Source: JADJRG01 sp964474905 (GTDB taxonomy: Bacteria; Myxococcota_A; Polyangia; Nannocystales; Nannocystaceae). Taken from it: 64,000 bases of DNA. Positions 18,632 to 29,450 of this stretch are shown in pieces. Below the pieces are notes generated by a model. It was not told the DNA's origin and did not search any database. It saw nothing but the letters and a program-made list of their open reading frames with translations. Position 1 is the stretch's first letter, and every line of letters starts with the position of its first letter. The stretch is from assembly GCA_964474905.1 (NCBI GenBank), contig CAYYUP010000004.1, positions 1 through 64,000 of the forward strand, read 5' to 3'. The position numbers and the translations under genes are program-made.

Positions 18632-19099
18632 ATGCAGCTCCTAGCACCTCTCCTCGTCGCCTCGTCTGCGCCGGTCATCGACTTTGACGGCACTGCATAT
18701 CTGCAGCTAGGCCTCTTTCTGCTCTTGATGCTGATCCTCCACCCACTGCTCTTTAAGCCGTGGCTGGAGACCCGTGAGCGCCGTGAAACCTCGATCGCCG
18801 GGGCCGTCGGTGAGGCCGAGCGCCTCCGCAAGGAGGCCGATGAAACCGGGGCGAGCTACGACCTGCGTCTCAAGGCTGCGCGCGAAGAGGCCCAGGGCAT
18901 CCGCAGCGCCTCCCGCAAGTCGGTCGAGGCCTCACGCCTGGACCTCATCTCGGCGACCCGCGCGAAGTCGGGTCGTAAACTCGAAGAGGCGAGGCTGCGC
19001 GCCAGCCAGGAGGCGACCGCCGCCCGCGGGTCGCTCCAGGGCGAGATCGACAGCATCGCCAACGCTCTCGCCAGCAAGATCCTCGGGAGGGCGATCTGA
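18632..19099 (+). CDS. atpF': F-type ATP synthase subunit b'
   Basis: A 155-residue protein with one N-terminal membrane helix (YLQLGLFLLLMLILHPLLFKPW) followed by a long charged helix (TRERRETSIAGAVGEAERLR and on). This is the layout of the b-type peripheral stalk subunits; LFKPWLxxRE is typical of b/b'. It is the first of two consecutive b-like genes, so it is called b' and forms a heterodimer with the next one. The ribosome-binding site is weak. The stop overlaps the next ATG (TGATG). Confidence 0.85.
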   Translation: MQLLAPLLVASSAPVIDFDGTAYLQLGLFLLLMLILHPLLFKPWLETRERRETSIAGAVGEAERLRKEADETGASYDLRLKAAREEAQGIRSASRKSVEASRLDLISATRAKSGRKLEEARLRASQEATAARGSLQGEIDSIANALASKILGRAI

Positions 19100-19746
19100 T
19101 GTTGACGCCACGAATTCACCGGTTGCTTTGGGGCACAGCTCCGATCCTCGTATCGATGATGCTCGCCACTAATGCGTGGGCATCCCCGGCGGAGGGTGGG
19201 CACGGAGGCGGTCATGAGGGCATCACCCTCTTCAACTGGCCGAGCGACGCGGACCCGCGGATCGGCCTCGTCTGGCTGCTGATCAACTTCGCGGTGTTGC
19301 TTGTGCTTATCCACAAGCTGCTCTGGCGCAATCTGGTCGCGAGCAACCACGTTCGCCACGACACGATCAAACGCGAACTCGAAGATGCGACCCGCGCTCG
19401 CGAGACCGCCGAGGGCGTTGTCCGCGAGTTCAAGGCGAAGATCGAGAGCTTTGAGAGCGAGCGACAAGGTCTCATCGAAGCTGCTCGCACGGCCGCCGAT
19501 GCGGATCACAAGCGGATCGTCGCTGAGGCCGAGGACGAGGCTGCGAAGATCGTCGAGGCCGCGACTGCGGTCGCCGAGCGCGAGGCCGATCTGCGACGTT
19601 CTGAGGTCGAGTCCGAGATCGTCGGCAAGGCGATCGAGCGGGCTCGAGAGCTACTTCTAACCACCTTCAACGATGCCGACCAGCGCCGCTTGGTCGACGC
19701 CTACGCCGCTGATGTGGCCACTACTTCGCTCAAGGGAGGCGCCTGA
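19099..19746 (+). CDS. atpF: F-type ATP synthase subunit b (with N-terminal signal-like extension)
   Basis: A 215-residue protein. After about 29 residues that look like a cleavable signal peptide (LLWGTAPILVSMMLATNAWA, then SPAEGG) and a His/Gly-rich stretch, it has the real membrane helix (IGLVWLLINFAVLLVLIHKL). A long amphipathic helix for the peripheral stalk follows (KRELEDATRARETAEGVVRE). Longer than E. coli b (156) because of the extension. Start and stop overlap the neighbouring genes by one base each (TGATG), so b', b and delta are coupled. Confidence 0.87.
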   Translation: MLTPRIHRLLWGTAPILVSMMLATNAWASPAEGGHGGGHEGITLFNWPSDADPRIGLVWLLINFAVLLVLIHKLLWRNLVASNHVRHDTIKRELEDATRARETAEGVVREFKAKIESFESERQGLIEAARTAADADHKRIVAEAEDEAAKIVEAATAVAEREADLRRSEVESEIVGKAIERARELLLTTFNDADQRRLVDAYAADVATTSLKGGA

Positions 19747-20297
19747 TGATCCCCGGCAGCCTGGCAAAGCGATACGCTCGCGCGCTGATGTTGATGGCGG
19801 AGACGCCAGTACAGCGTGAGACCTACGGTCGCGGTCTCAATTCCTTCAACAAGGCGCTGTCGGTGGTCGTCGATGGCGAGACCACGCTAGGCGTGGTCGT
19901 CGAGTCACAGCGCTACCTGTTGAGCGAGCGTCGCGGCATCATCGAATCGGTCTGTCGTCGCCTGGGTGTCGACAGCAACGTGATGGCCTTCCTGGTCTAC
20001 GTGCTCGGTCGCGACAGGATCGCCGGCATCGCTCAGATCACCCGCTTCTACAACGATATGGCCGACGAGATCGCGGGGCGCATTCATGCGACGTTGCGCT
20101 CGGCGCGGCCGCTGACGCCAGATGCGTCGCACAAGCTCAAAGCAGCCCTCGAGAGCGCGACCGGCAAGAAGGTCGTCGTCGAGAAGGTCGTCGATCCAGA
20201 GCTGATCGGCGGGGTCGTTGCCCAGGTCGGAAGCCTGGTCGTCGACGGCAGCATCAAAACTCAACTCGAGAACCTTCGTTCCACACTCAGCGATTAA
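19746..20297 (+). CDS. atpH: F-type ATP synthase subunit delta
   Basis: A 183-residue OSCP/delta subunit that joins the F1 head to the peripheral stalk. The N-terminus (SLAKRYARALMLMAE) has the conserved RYA(x)A motif. The C-terminus (KKVVVEKVVDPELIGGVVAQ, then VGSLVVDGSIKTQL) has the family pattern DPxLIGGxxxxxGxxxxDxSxxxxL. The ATG overlaps the stop of subunit b. Confidence 0.92.
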   Translation: MIPGSLAKRYARALMLMAETPVQRETYGRGLNSFNKALSVVVDGETTLGVVVESQRYLLSERRGIIESVCRRLGVDSNVMAFLVYVLGRDRIAGIAQITRFYNDMADEIAGRIHATLRSARPLTPDASHKLKAALESATGKKVVVEKVVDPELIGGVVAQVGSLVVDGSIKTQLENLRSTLSD

Positions 20298-20398
20298 CCC
20301 CGCCGGGTTTTCTGCGGCGACTCTCGCCGTACCTTCAAAAATAAGCGGTGCCCCGCGCCGCACGGACCTTTAGCGCATCAGACGCAAGCGAGCCTCGT

Positions 20399-21922
<1,524 letters not shown>

Positions 21923-21952
21923 GCCTAAGGCCTAGCTCTACCGGAGGACGCG

Positions 21953-22837
21953 ATGGGTAATCTTAAAGAGATTCGCAACCGCATCGGTTCGATCAAGAAC
22001 ACCCGCAAGATCACCCAGGCCATGGGCAGGATCGCCTCGGCACGCCTTTTTAAGGCGCAACAGGCTGTGATCGCGGCGCGTCCCTACGCGGCTCGGCTTG
22101 CGGACGTGATGCAGGCTCTGACCGCTTCGGTCGACGATACGGTTGACCCGCTGATGACAGCGCGCCAACAGATCCGCGGTGTCGGCCTTATCCTGGTCTC
22201 GGCAGACAGGGGTCTCTGCGGTGGTTTTAACGCCAACGTCACCAAGGCCGCACTCTCGCTGATTGCCCGTGAAAAAGCCGAAGACCGCAACATCTCGGTG
22301 ATCGCGATCGGCAAGCGGGGCGGTGCGTCGCTCGGCTACAACAATATCGACGTCGATTACAAGCATGTGGTGCCGAGCCACGATGATGTCACCGACACGG
22401 TCAAGGCGGTCGCCGCTGAGGCTACGGGGCTTTTTCTGCCCCCAGACGGCTCCGAGCCCAAGGTCGACGTCGTCTACATGCTCTTTAACTTCTTCAAGAA
22501 CGCTTTGACGCAAGAGGTCACGGAGGTCCAACTCCTGCCCTTTGCGCCAGGCGAGTCCGATCCCGACTCGGCACCGGTTGAGCCGGTCTTTGAGCCCAAT
22601 CGGGTCGACCTTCTGGCTCACCTTCTACCGGTGGCCTTGGAGTCGCAGATCCAGACCGCGTTGCTCAACTCGATCTCTTCGGAGCTCGCTGCGAGGCGGG
22701 CTGCGATGAATTCTGCGACCGATAACGCCTCCGAAATGATCACCGACCTGACGCTCCAATTTAACCGCGAGCGGCAGGCGGCCATCACCACCGAACTTAT
22801 GGAAATCATCGGCGGATCCGAAGCCCTCAAGGGCTAG
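21953..22837 (+). CDS. atpG: F-type ATP synthase subunit gamma
   Basis: A 294-residue central rotor shaft. The N-terminal coiled-coil (LKEIRNRIGSIKNTRKITQA, then MGRIASARLFKAQ) and the conserved DRGLCGGFNANV are present. The C-terminal helix has AARRAAMNSATDNASEMI. There is a clear ribosome-binding site (GGAGG) before the ATG. An Asp/Glu/Pro-rich loop (PGESDPDSAPVEPVFEPN) lies in the middle. Confidence 0.96.
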   Translation: MGNLKEIRNRIGSIKNTRKITQAMGRIASARLFKAQQAVIAARPYAARLADVMQALTASVDDTVDPLMTARQQIRGVGLILVSADRGLCGGFNANVTKAALSLIAREKAEDRNISVIAIGKRGGASLGYNNIDVDYKHVVPSHDDVTDTVKAVAAEATGLFLPPDGSEPKVDVVYMLFNFFKNALTQEVTEVQLLPFAPGESDPDSAPVEPVFEPNRVDLLAHLLPVALESQIQTALLNSISSELAARRAAMNSATDNASEMITDLTLQFNRERQAAITTELMEIIGGSEALKG

Positions 22838-22865
22838 TCCCCCGCACTCCTGGAGCACTCTCACC

Positions 22866-24437
22866 ATGTCCACCACTCAGCCGCCCCAAAAGTCTGGCTC
22901 GCTCTTTGGTCCCCCCGGTGGTTCGCTGCTCGGCTCGAAGGTCGCAAGCAAGCAGGCCACCGCCGCCGAGCCGAGCCCCGAGTTCGGCCGGATCACCCAA
23001 GTGATCGGACCGGTCGTCGACATCGAATTTTTGGGCAACTTGCCCGAGGTTCAAAATGCGCTCAGGGTCACCAATCCCGGGATCAGCGACGAGGCCGACA
23101 ATCTGACCCTCGAGGTCGCACTTCACCTGGGTGAGCGCTCTGTTCGGGCGATCGCCATGGATACGACCGACGGTCTGGTCCGCGGCATGAAGGTCCACGA
23201 CACCGGCAGTGCGATCATGATGCCCGTCGGCAAGGGCACGCTCGGCCGGATCATGAACGTCATCGGCACACCCGTCGACGAGCAGGGTCCGATCGAGACC
23301 ACCGAGTACCGCTCGATCCACCGCGCGGCGCCGCCCTTCGTCGAGCAGTCGACCAAGGTCGAGACCTTCGTCACCGGCATCAAGGTCATCGACCTGCTGG
23401 CGCCCTACCGACGAGGTGGAAAAATTGGCCTCTTCGGCGGTGCTGGGGTCGGCAAGACGGTGCTCCTTCAGGAGCTGATCAACAACGTCGGCAAGAAGCA
23501 CGGTGGTTACTCCGTCTTCGTCGGCGTTGGCGAGCGCTCCCGCGAGGGCAACGACCTCTACTTCGAGATGATGGAGTCGGGTGTCATCCAGGCTGACTGG
23601 AACGAGCACGACCGCACTGTTCACAGCATCGACTCCGAGAACTCGAAGGTCGCGCTGATCTACGGACAGATGAACGAGCCGCCTGGCGCCCGTGCTCGGG
23701 TCGCACTCTCGGGTCTCACTGTCGCCGAGTACTTCCGCGACGAGATGGGCCAGGACGTGATGCTCTTCGTCGACAACATCTTCCGCTTCACGCAGGCGGG
23801 CTCTGAGGTGTCGGCGCTGCTCGGTCGGATCCCCTCCGCCGTCGGTTATCAGCCGACGCTGGCCACCGAAATGGGCGGCCTGCAGGAGCGGATCACGACG
23901 ACCACCAAGGGCTCGATCACCTCAGTGCAGGCGATCTACGTGCCCGCGGACGACCTCACCGACCCGGCGCCGGCGACCGCCTTTGCCCACCTGGATGCGA
24001 CCACGGTGCTCAACCGTGCGCTCACCGAGATCGGCATTTACCCGGCGGTGGACCCTTTGGACTCCTCGTCGACCATCCTCACCCCCGAGGTTGTCGGCTG
24101 GGATCACTACAATACCGCCCGCGGTGTTCAGGAGATCCTGCAAAAGTACAAGGAGCTCCAGGACATCATCAAAATCCTCGGAATGGACGAGCTCTCCGAA
24201 GAGGACAAGCTGACGGTCGGTCGGGCGCGGAAGATCCAAAAGTTCCTCAGCCAGCCCTTCGACGTCGCCAAGGTCTTCACCGGCTCCGACGGCGTTCAGG
24301 TCGCTCTCGAGGATACGATCAACAGCTTCCGCGAGATCCTCGAGGGCAAGCACGACGACCTCCCGGAGGAGGCGTTCTACATGGTCGGTGGCATCTCGCA
24401 TGCGAGGGCCAAGGCCAAGCGTCTGGCGGAGAAGTAG
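22866..24437 (+). CDS. atpD: F-type ATP synthase subunit beta (with ~38-residue N-terminal extension)
   Basis: A 523-residue catalytic subunit. The conserved part starts at FGRITQVIGPVVDIEF near residue 40. Walker A GGAGVGKT, VGVGERSREGNDLYFEM, the Walker B region VMLFVDNIFRFTQAG, and AIYVPADDLTDPAPA are intact. The first 38 residues are extra relative to E. coli AtpD and are rich in Gly, Ser, Pro and Lys. No internal Met lies near the usual start, so the extension is likely real. Confidence 0.97.
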   Translation: MSTTQPPQKSGSLFGPPGGSLLGSKVASKQATAAEPSPEFGRITQVIGPVVDIEFLGNLPEVQNALRVTNPGISDEADNLTLEVALHLGERSVRAIAMDTTDGLVRGMKVHDTGSAIMMPVGKGTLGRIMNVIGTPVDEQGPIETTEYRSIHRAAPPFVEQSTKVETFVTGIKVIDLLAPYRRGGKIGLFGGAGVGKTVLLQELINNVGKKHGGYSVFVGVGERSREGNDLYFEMMESGVIQADWNEHDRTVHSIDSENSKVALIYGQMNEPPGARARVALSGLTVAEYFRDEMGQDVMLFVDNIFRFTQAGSEVSALLGRIPSAVGYQPTLATEMGGLQERITTTTKGSITSVQAIYVPADDLTDPAPATAFAHLDATTVLNRALTEIGIYPAVDPLDSSSTILTPEVVGWDHYNTARGVQEILQKYKELQDIIKILGMDELSEEDKLTVGRARKIQKFLSQPFDVAKVFTGSDGVQVALEDTINSFREILEGKHDDLPEEAFYMVGGISHARAKAKRLAEK

Positions 24438-24439
24438 CG

Positions 24440-24859
24440 GTGGCAGTGAACAACATCACCCTCGATATCCTGACCCCCATGGGGGCGAAGCAGAGCGATC
24501 TTGAGGTCCCCGGGGTAGAAGTCCCAGGTCTCGAGGGCGAGATGGGGGTATTGCCGGAGCACGTTCCCTTTGTGACTCCGTTGGTGCCGGGTGTTGTCCG
24601 CTACCTCGAGGGCGAGACCTCCAAGCGCTTGGCGATCGGCGCTGGTTTGCTCGAGATCTCTGAGGTCGGTCGGGTTTCAATCCTGACCGAGCGGGCGCTC
24701 TTCGCCGACGAGGTCGACATTGCGGCTGCCCACAATCGCCTGAAGGTCGTCATCGCGACGCTCTCCGAGGATTACGGTCCGATCGACGCGATCGATCATC
24801 GCAAGCTGGCGACCGAGCAAATGTGGCTCGAGGCGCAGATCAGAGCTGCTGCCTCTTAA
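24440..24859 (+). CDS. atpC: F-type ATP synthase subunit epsilon
   Basis: A 139-residue subunit that couples gamma rotation and inhibits hydrolysis. GTG start 2 nt after the beta stop (a second GTG two codons later is also possible). The N-terminal beta-sandwich has LDILTPMG, GEMGVLPEHVPFVTPL and LAIGAGLLEIS. The C-terminal helices (AAAHNRLKVVIATL) are present. It is the last gene of the cluster and is followed by a strong terminator. The a and c ring genes (atpB, atpE) are not in the window. Confidence 0.93.
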   Translation: MAVNNITLDILTPMGAKQSDLEVPGVEVPGLEGEMGVLPEHVPFVTPLVPGVVRYLEGETSKRLAIGAGLLEISEVGRVSILTERALFADEVDIAAAHNRLKVVIATLSEDYGPIDAIDHRKLATEQMWLEAQIRAAAS

Positions 24860-24878
24860 GCGTTAGCTCGAGTGAAAG

Positions 24879-24911
24879 AAGCGTCGTCCCCATCGGGGTC
24901 GACGCTTTTTT
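24879..24911 (+). terminator. Terminator of the ATP synthase operon
   Basis: AAGCGTCGTCCCC pairs with GGGGTCGACGCTT with a single T-T mismatch, and six T occupy 24906-24911, so the T-run overlaps the 3' end of the stem. Confidence 0.93.
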
Positions 24912-24939
24912 CGTTCAAGGCTATCGAGATGGGAGCCGT

Positions 24940-26034
24940 CTACCAGTTGTCGCGGAAGCGCAGAATCTGATCACGGATCCGGTGGAAGACGGAGGTCGTT
25001 GCCCGGATGTCGCCGCGGTTGTACTCGGCGATCGCCTGTAGATCACCTGCCGCGTAGGCATCCGCGACCTTTGATCCGTCCATCGCGCCCTTTGGAGATT
25101 CGACGCCGAGGGCCCAGCAGACGACATCGAGCCCGGTGGGTCCCTGGGCTCGACCGCCGCCGGTGAGCACCCGGTAGAGGTCGAGGTGCGGTCGCAGGTT
25201 GTAGGGGCTACCGAGCAGATCGGCGCGGGCGTTGATGCCGTGGATAAGCGAGCGGCCGACCAAAAAAGGCACGTCGAAGTTGCGACCGTTGTAGGTGACG
25301 ACGACATCGGCGGCTGCGGCCAGCGTCCAAAAAGAACTCAGCAGATCAGCCTCGCTCATCGGCAGTAGCCAGGGGGGCGGATCGTCGATCGGATGCTCGG
25401 GATGGGGCACGACGAGCACCGTGACCTCCTGGTCTGCGACGTCGCCGACTTCACCTTCGCCGAACGCGAGCGAGACGATTTTGCCGAGCATCGGCGAGAT
25501 ACTCATGATCAGCGACTCGTCGACGCCGTCGCGGCTGGCGAAGCGATCGACTGCCTTGGAGACGCCGCTCGGTAGCGAGTCGCTAGGATGTGCGGGCACG
25601 GTTTCGATGTCGACGACGAGGCTCTTGCAGAGACGATCACCGACGTGCAGATGGCCGTCGCCGTAGAGCAGCGCCGGGTCGTAGCCGGGCTCGGGATGCT
25701 CTGGATCGATGCGCCGAAGTCGACGGATGTTGAGCTGCACAGCGCCCTGGTAGACGTCGGCGCGGGCGAGAACCCGCAGCGCTTGGCCGACCTCGAGTTC
25801 GCTCGCGATCTGCATGGCCTCGCCCGAGTCGTCCCAGATCTTGGCGGCGAGTGTGCGCGTCGTATCTCCGAGTCGGAGGTCGAAGAAAGGGCGGCCGCTC
25901 TTGGTCTTGCCGCTCTTGATCGCGAGCAGCGAGGCGAAGGCTGCGACGAGCTGATCAGGGTCGGGTGAGACCTCATCGAGGCAGGCGACGGCGTGCGGTT
26001 CTCGGCGTTGTTGAGGCACGATGCGCGGAAGCAT
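24940..26034 (-). CDS. PolB-like 3'-5' exonuclease with N-terminal OB-fold
   Basis: 364 residues from the ATG at 26034 (MLPRIVPQQ), chosen because AGGAG lies 5-6 nt upstream; the frame extends further but would overlap the sppA start region. Residues 20-110 look like an OB-fold nucleic-acid-binding domain (LLAIKSGKTKSGRPFFDLRL; KIWDDSGEAMQIASELEVGQ). The rest is a DEDDy exonuclease: DIE in LVVDIETVP, the second Asp in VVTYNGRNFDVPFL, and the Y-x3-D pair in EYNRGDIRAT. This is the pattern of the PolB-related exonuclease family (PF10108). It probably acts in DNA or RNA end processing. Divergent from sppA with 87 bp between. Confidence 0.82.
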   Translation of the reverse strand: MLPRIVPQQRREPHAVACLDEVSPDPDQLVAAFASLLAIKSGKTKSGRPFFDLRLGDTTRTLAAKIWDDSGEAMQIASELEVGQALRVLARADVYQGAVQLNIRRLRRIDPEHPEPGYDPALLYGDGHLHVGDRLCKSLVVDIETVPAHPSDSLPSGVSKAVDRFASRDGVDESLIMSISPMLGKIVSLAFGEGEVGDVADQEVTVLVVPHPEHPIDDPPPWLLPMSEADLLSSFWTLAAAADVVVTYNGRNFDVPFLVGRSLIHGINARADLLGSPYNLRPHLDLYRVLTGGGRAQGPTGLDVVCWALGVESPKGAMDGSKVADAYAAGDLQAIAEYNRGDIRATTSVFHRIRDQILRFRDNW

Positions 26035-26121
26035 ACATGCTCCTGTCGATGTCCGGAAACCAAGGACCTGTGCATTGGGTCGCATGAAGAGCGGCTTGCG
26101 ATTACGCTGGCGCCCGATCTC

Positions 26122-28053
26122 ATGACAAAACGCAGCACTCTCCTCACCTCCGTCCTCCTCCTGGCGGCCTGTCAAACGCCCAAGAACACGGCGAAGGGGG
26201 GCAACGAGCAGCCCGCGAACGCGGAGCGAACGGAGGCCAAAGACGAGAACCAAAGCTCTGCCTCGGCCATGGGTGACCTCGGCAAGCTGGCGCCCTTGGG
26301 GGCGATGATGGCGTCGAAGCTCGACGAACCAGGCCCCTACGACGCGTTGCGATCATCTCCGGGCTTCTCCAAGGACAAGCCGCATTGGTTGAGCATGGCG
26401 CTTCGCGGTCAGGTCACAGAGATGAAAGAGATCTCGTTGTCGCTCAGCGGAGGGCCGCCGCCGACTCTGGAGATCGAGCCCCTGCTCAGGCGCCTCGACA
26501 AGGCGGCCGCCGATCCGCAGGTCAAGGGTTTGCTGCTCACCTTGGACGGGCTCGAGGCCGATTGGTCCGCCGCCGAGGAGCTACGTGCGGGTCTCGAGCG
26601 CTTCAAGGGCGGGGGCGAGCGTACGATCGCCTGTCACTTCAACAACAGCGCCAACCAGGCCTATCACGTGGCGACTGCCTGCGATCGAATCGGCGTGAGT
26701 CCCCACGGTGGCGTCACGATCTCAGGGGCCGCCGCGACCCCGATCCACCTCAAGGGCTTGCTCGACCGGCTCGGCTTGGTGGCCGACATCGTGCACGTCG
26801 GCGACTACAAGGGGGCAGGGGAGCCGCTCATGTTGAGCGAGCCGTCCAAGGCGATGCGCGAGACGCTCGGGGCGATCGTCGATCAATTTTACGCGACTCA
26901 GCGGCAGGGGCTGATCGACGGCCGCAAGCTCAGCGACGAGGAGGCGACGCGGCTGATCGACGTCGCGATCTTCACTGCAAACACAGCCGTAGAGGCCAAG
27001 CTCATCGATGATGTCGCGGTCTTTGAGAGCTTTCGCGAGGAGGTGCTCGGCGGCGCCGAATGGACGACGCTAAAACTCCGCGAGAGCGGGGGCGGCTTTG
27101 ATCTCAGCAAGCTGCAGACCTTCCTCGGTCTGATGCCGCCAAAGACCCCAAAAGTCCCGCATATCGCCCTTGTGTACGCCTTGGGCAGTATCATCGATGG
27201 TCAAGGCGAGGGCATTCTCGGGGCGCGGGGGCAGATCGCCGGGCACACACTCGGGACCGCGATCAGGCGCATGACAGCCGACGAGAACATCGCCGCGATC
27301 GTGCTCCGGGTAAACTCTGGCGGCGGTTCGGCGATCGCCTCCGAGCAGATCACGCAGGCGTTGATCGAGGCCAAGGCCAAGAAGCCAGTGATCGTCTCGA
27401 TGGGCCGGGTTGCGGCCTCGGGTGGCTATTACATCTCGTCCAACGCGACGACGATCTACGCCTTGCCCGATACTCTCACTGGCTCGATCGGTGTGGTTGG
27501 CGGCAAGATCACGGTTGGCAAGGGTCTCGAGAAAATCGGCATCCAGACCTATCACATCGGTCGTGGTGCACGTTCGGCGGTCTGGTCCCTGGCGACGCCC
27601 TGGACCGAGAGCGATCGGGTGGCGATCCGGGCGATGATGGAGGACGTGTACAAGCTCTTCCTCAGCCGGGTTGCGGAGGGTCGTGGCAAGAGCACCGAAG
27701 AGATCCACGCGATCGCTCAGGGCAGGGTTTGGACGGGCATTGCGGCCAAGGAGCGAGGTCTTGTCGACAAGCTCGGCGGTCTCGACGAGGCGCTGGCCGA
27801 GGCCCGCAGTCTCGCCAAGATCGCGGATGATGTCGCCCTCGAGATCTACCCACCCGAGCCGACTCTTAAGGACATCCTGAAGAGCTTTGGTCCGGTGTCG
27901 GCGCCCTTCGGTGTGCAGGCGATGCTGGCCGAGATCGAGATGAGCGCGGGCAGGCCGACCGCGAGGGTTGTCGCCGAGACCTTTGAGATGCTCGCGAGTC
28001 TCCGCGAGCAGCGAATCCAGACCCGAGTTGTCTTTCCCGTAGTCTTTGAGTAG
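26122..28053 (+). CDS. sppA: Signal peptide peptidase SppA, lipoprotein form (S49 family)
   Basis: 643 residues from the ATG at 26122, which begins with a lipoprotein signal (MTKRSTLLTSVLLLAAC, Cys17). It is the long, two-domain SppA type. The general-base Lys is in VGDYKGAGEPL in the first domain; the nucleophile Ser is in GRVAASGGYYISS, followed by LTGSIGVVGG. A charged linker (about residues 20-65) separates anchor and protease. SppA digests cleaved signal peptides. A lipid-anchored SppA is unusual compared with the E. coli membrane-helix form. Confidence 0.9.
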   Translation: MTKRSTLLTSVLLLAACQTPKNTAKGGNEQPANAERTEAKDENQSSASAMGDLGKLAPLGAMMASKLDEPGPYDALRSSPGFSKDKPHWLSMALRGQVTEMKEISLSLSGGPPPTLEIEPLLRRLDKAAADPQVKGLLLTLDGLEADWSAAEELRAGLERFKGGGERTIACHFNNSANQAYHVATACDRIGVSPHGGVTISGAAATPIHLKGLLDRLGLVADIVHVGDYKGAGEPLMLSEPSKAMRETLGAIVDQFYATQRQGLIDGRKLSDEEATRLIDVAIFTANTAVEAKLIDDVAVFESFREEVLGGAEWTTLKLRESGGGFDLSKLQTFLGLMPPKTPKVPHIALVYALGSIIDGQGEGILGARGQIAGHTLGTAIRRMTADENIAAIVLRVNSGGGSAIASEQITQALIEAKAKKPVIVSMGRVAASGGYYISSNATTIYALPDTLTGSIGVVGGKITVGKGLEKIGIQTYHIGRGARSAVWSLATPWTESDRVAIRAMMEDVYKLFLSRVAEGRGKSTEEIHAIAQGRVWTGIAAKERGLVDKLGGLDEALAEARSLAKIADDVALEIYPPEPTLKDILKSFGPVSAPFGVQAMLAEIEMSAGRPTARVVAETFEMLASLREQRIQTRVVFPVVFE

Positions 28054-28072
28054 CTCCGGTTGATGGGTGCTG

Positions 28073-28113
28073 CCGCTTGACCGATCCGTGACCCCGCGGC
28101 ATCGGTCAGGCGG
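28073..28113. terminator. Hairpin between convergent sppA and tyrS
   Basis: CCGCTTGACCGAT (28073-28085) pairs with ATCGGTCAGGCGG (28101-28113) over 13 bp with one T-G pair. There is no long T-tract; a bidirectional transcript end is likely. Confidence 0.6.
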
Positions 28114-28133
28114 TTGTCGATCGAGCGGCCGGG

Positions 28134-29405
28134 CTAGGCCGAGAAGTCGATTCGCAGGCGGATTTTTTTACCTGCTTGCAGGCGGATCGGACCGTCGCTG
28201 CCGACAATGGTTTTAGGATCGGTGCAGGCTTGGCCGTCGATCTTGACGGCGCCGCCTTCGATTCGCTGACGGGCCTCGCGTTTGCTTTTGAAGGCGGCGA
28301 TGAGCGGGTGGGTGACCAAATCGACGAGGCGGAGGGAGCCGGGTTCGAGGGTTATGCAGGGCACTGCGCTCCAATCACCACCACCGCCAAAAGCTTGCTT
28401 GGAGGCCTCTGCGGCCTTTTTTGCGGCCTCTTTGCCGTGCAAGAGTTGAGTTGTCTCGAGGGCCAGGCGGGCCTTCGCGGCGTTGAGGGCGATGCCGCCG
28501 GTCGCTGTCAACGAGTCGATCTCGGCGATGGACAGCTCGGTGTAGAGGCGCAGCAGTTTGCCGACGTCGCGGTCATCGCAGGAGATCCAAAATTGGTAGT
28601 AGTCGAAGGGCGAGAGGCGATCGGCGGCGAGCCAGACTGCGCCGCGCTCGGTCTTTCCCATTTTTTTGCCGTCGGCGGTGGTCAGCAGCGGCAGGGTCAG
28701 CCCGTAGGCCGCGCCCTTATCGTCGGATTCGCTGGTCACCCGGCGGATAAGCTCGATGCCGGCGACGATGTTGCCCCACTGATCGCTGCCGCCGATCTGC
28801 AGGGTGCAGCCGTGGGCTCTGTAGAGCTCGAGAAAGTCGTAGGCCTGCAGGAGCTGGTAGTTGAACTCGAGGAAGGAGAGCGGGATCTCGGCGTCCAGGC
28901 GCTCGCGGTAAGTCTTGACCGTGACCATCCGGTTGACGGTGAAGTGGCGACCGATGTCGCGGAGAAACTCGATGTAGCGGAGGCCGCTGAGCCAGCTGCG
29001 GTTGTCGAGGAAGAGCGCATCGTTGGCCCTGTTGCTGTCGCTGTGCAGCAGGGTCGAGAACTGTTCGATGATCGAGCTGCCGTTTTGGCTGATCTCATCG
29101 GCGCTCAGGATCTTGCGCATCTCGGTCTTGCCCGAGGGATCGCCGATCATCGCTGTGCCGCCGCCTAGGATCGCGATGGGTCGGTGGCCGTGCTTTTGCA
29201 GCAGGCGCATCGCCATCAGCTGGAGAAGCGAGCCCGCGTGCAGCGACGAGGCCGTCGGATCAAAGCCGATGTAAAAGGTGACCATGCCCGCGCTCAGGGC
29301 CGCATCGATCGCCTTAAAGTCGGAGAACTGCTCGAAATAGCCGCGCTCGACGAGGGCGCGGAGTGCCGGCGATGTCGGCTCGTAGGCGGGGGGCTGGCTT
29401 GCCAT
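28134..29405 (-). CDS. tyrS: Tyrosyl-tRNA synthetase
   Basis: 423 residues from the Met at 29405 (MASQPPAYEP); another Met four codons upstream (29417) is possible. It charges tRNA-Tyr. The class I motifs are present as HAGSL in FDPTASSLHAGSLLQL (HIGH position) and KMGKT in KKMGKTERGAVWL (KMSKS position). The Tyr-pocket region has LQAYDFLELYRAHGCTLQIG and GGSDQWGNIVAGIEL. A C-terminal S4 RNA-binding domain (KREARQRIEGGAVKIDGQ) is present, as in the bacterial TyrS family. Confidence 0.96.
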   Translation of the reverse strand: MASQPPAYEPTSPALRALVERGYFEQFSDFKAIDAALSAGMVTFYIGFDPTASSLHAGSLLQLMAMRLLQKHGHRPIAILGGGTAMIGDPSGKTEMRKILSADEISQNGSSIIEQFSTLLHSDSNRANDALFLDNRSWLSGLRYIEFLRDIGRHFTVNRMVTVKTYRERLDAEIPLSFLEFNYQLLQAYDFLELYRAHGCTLQIGGSDQWGNIVAGIELIRRVTSESDDKGAAYGLTLPLLTTADGKKMGKTERGAVWLAADRLSPFDYYQFWISCDDRDVGKLLRLYTELSIAEIDSLTATGGIALNAAKARLALETTQLLHGKEAAKKAAEASKQAFGGGGDWSAVPCITLEPGSLRLVDLVTHPLIAAFKSKREARQRIEGGAVKIDGQACTDPKTIVGSDGPIRLQAGKKIRLRIDFSA

Positions 29406-29450
29406 GGGCGCGAGCATAGGACCATCCGCCCCGAGGGTCGACCGGGACGA

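Noticed and set aside
18058..18831. 257-codon minus-strand open frame crossing bactofilin and atp b'
   Set aside because: Overlaps two recognised genes and the gap between them; Arg/Ser-rich composition of a shadow frame, no start signal.
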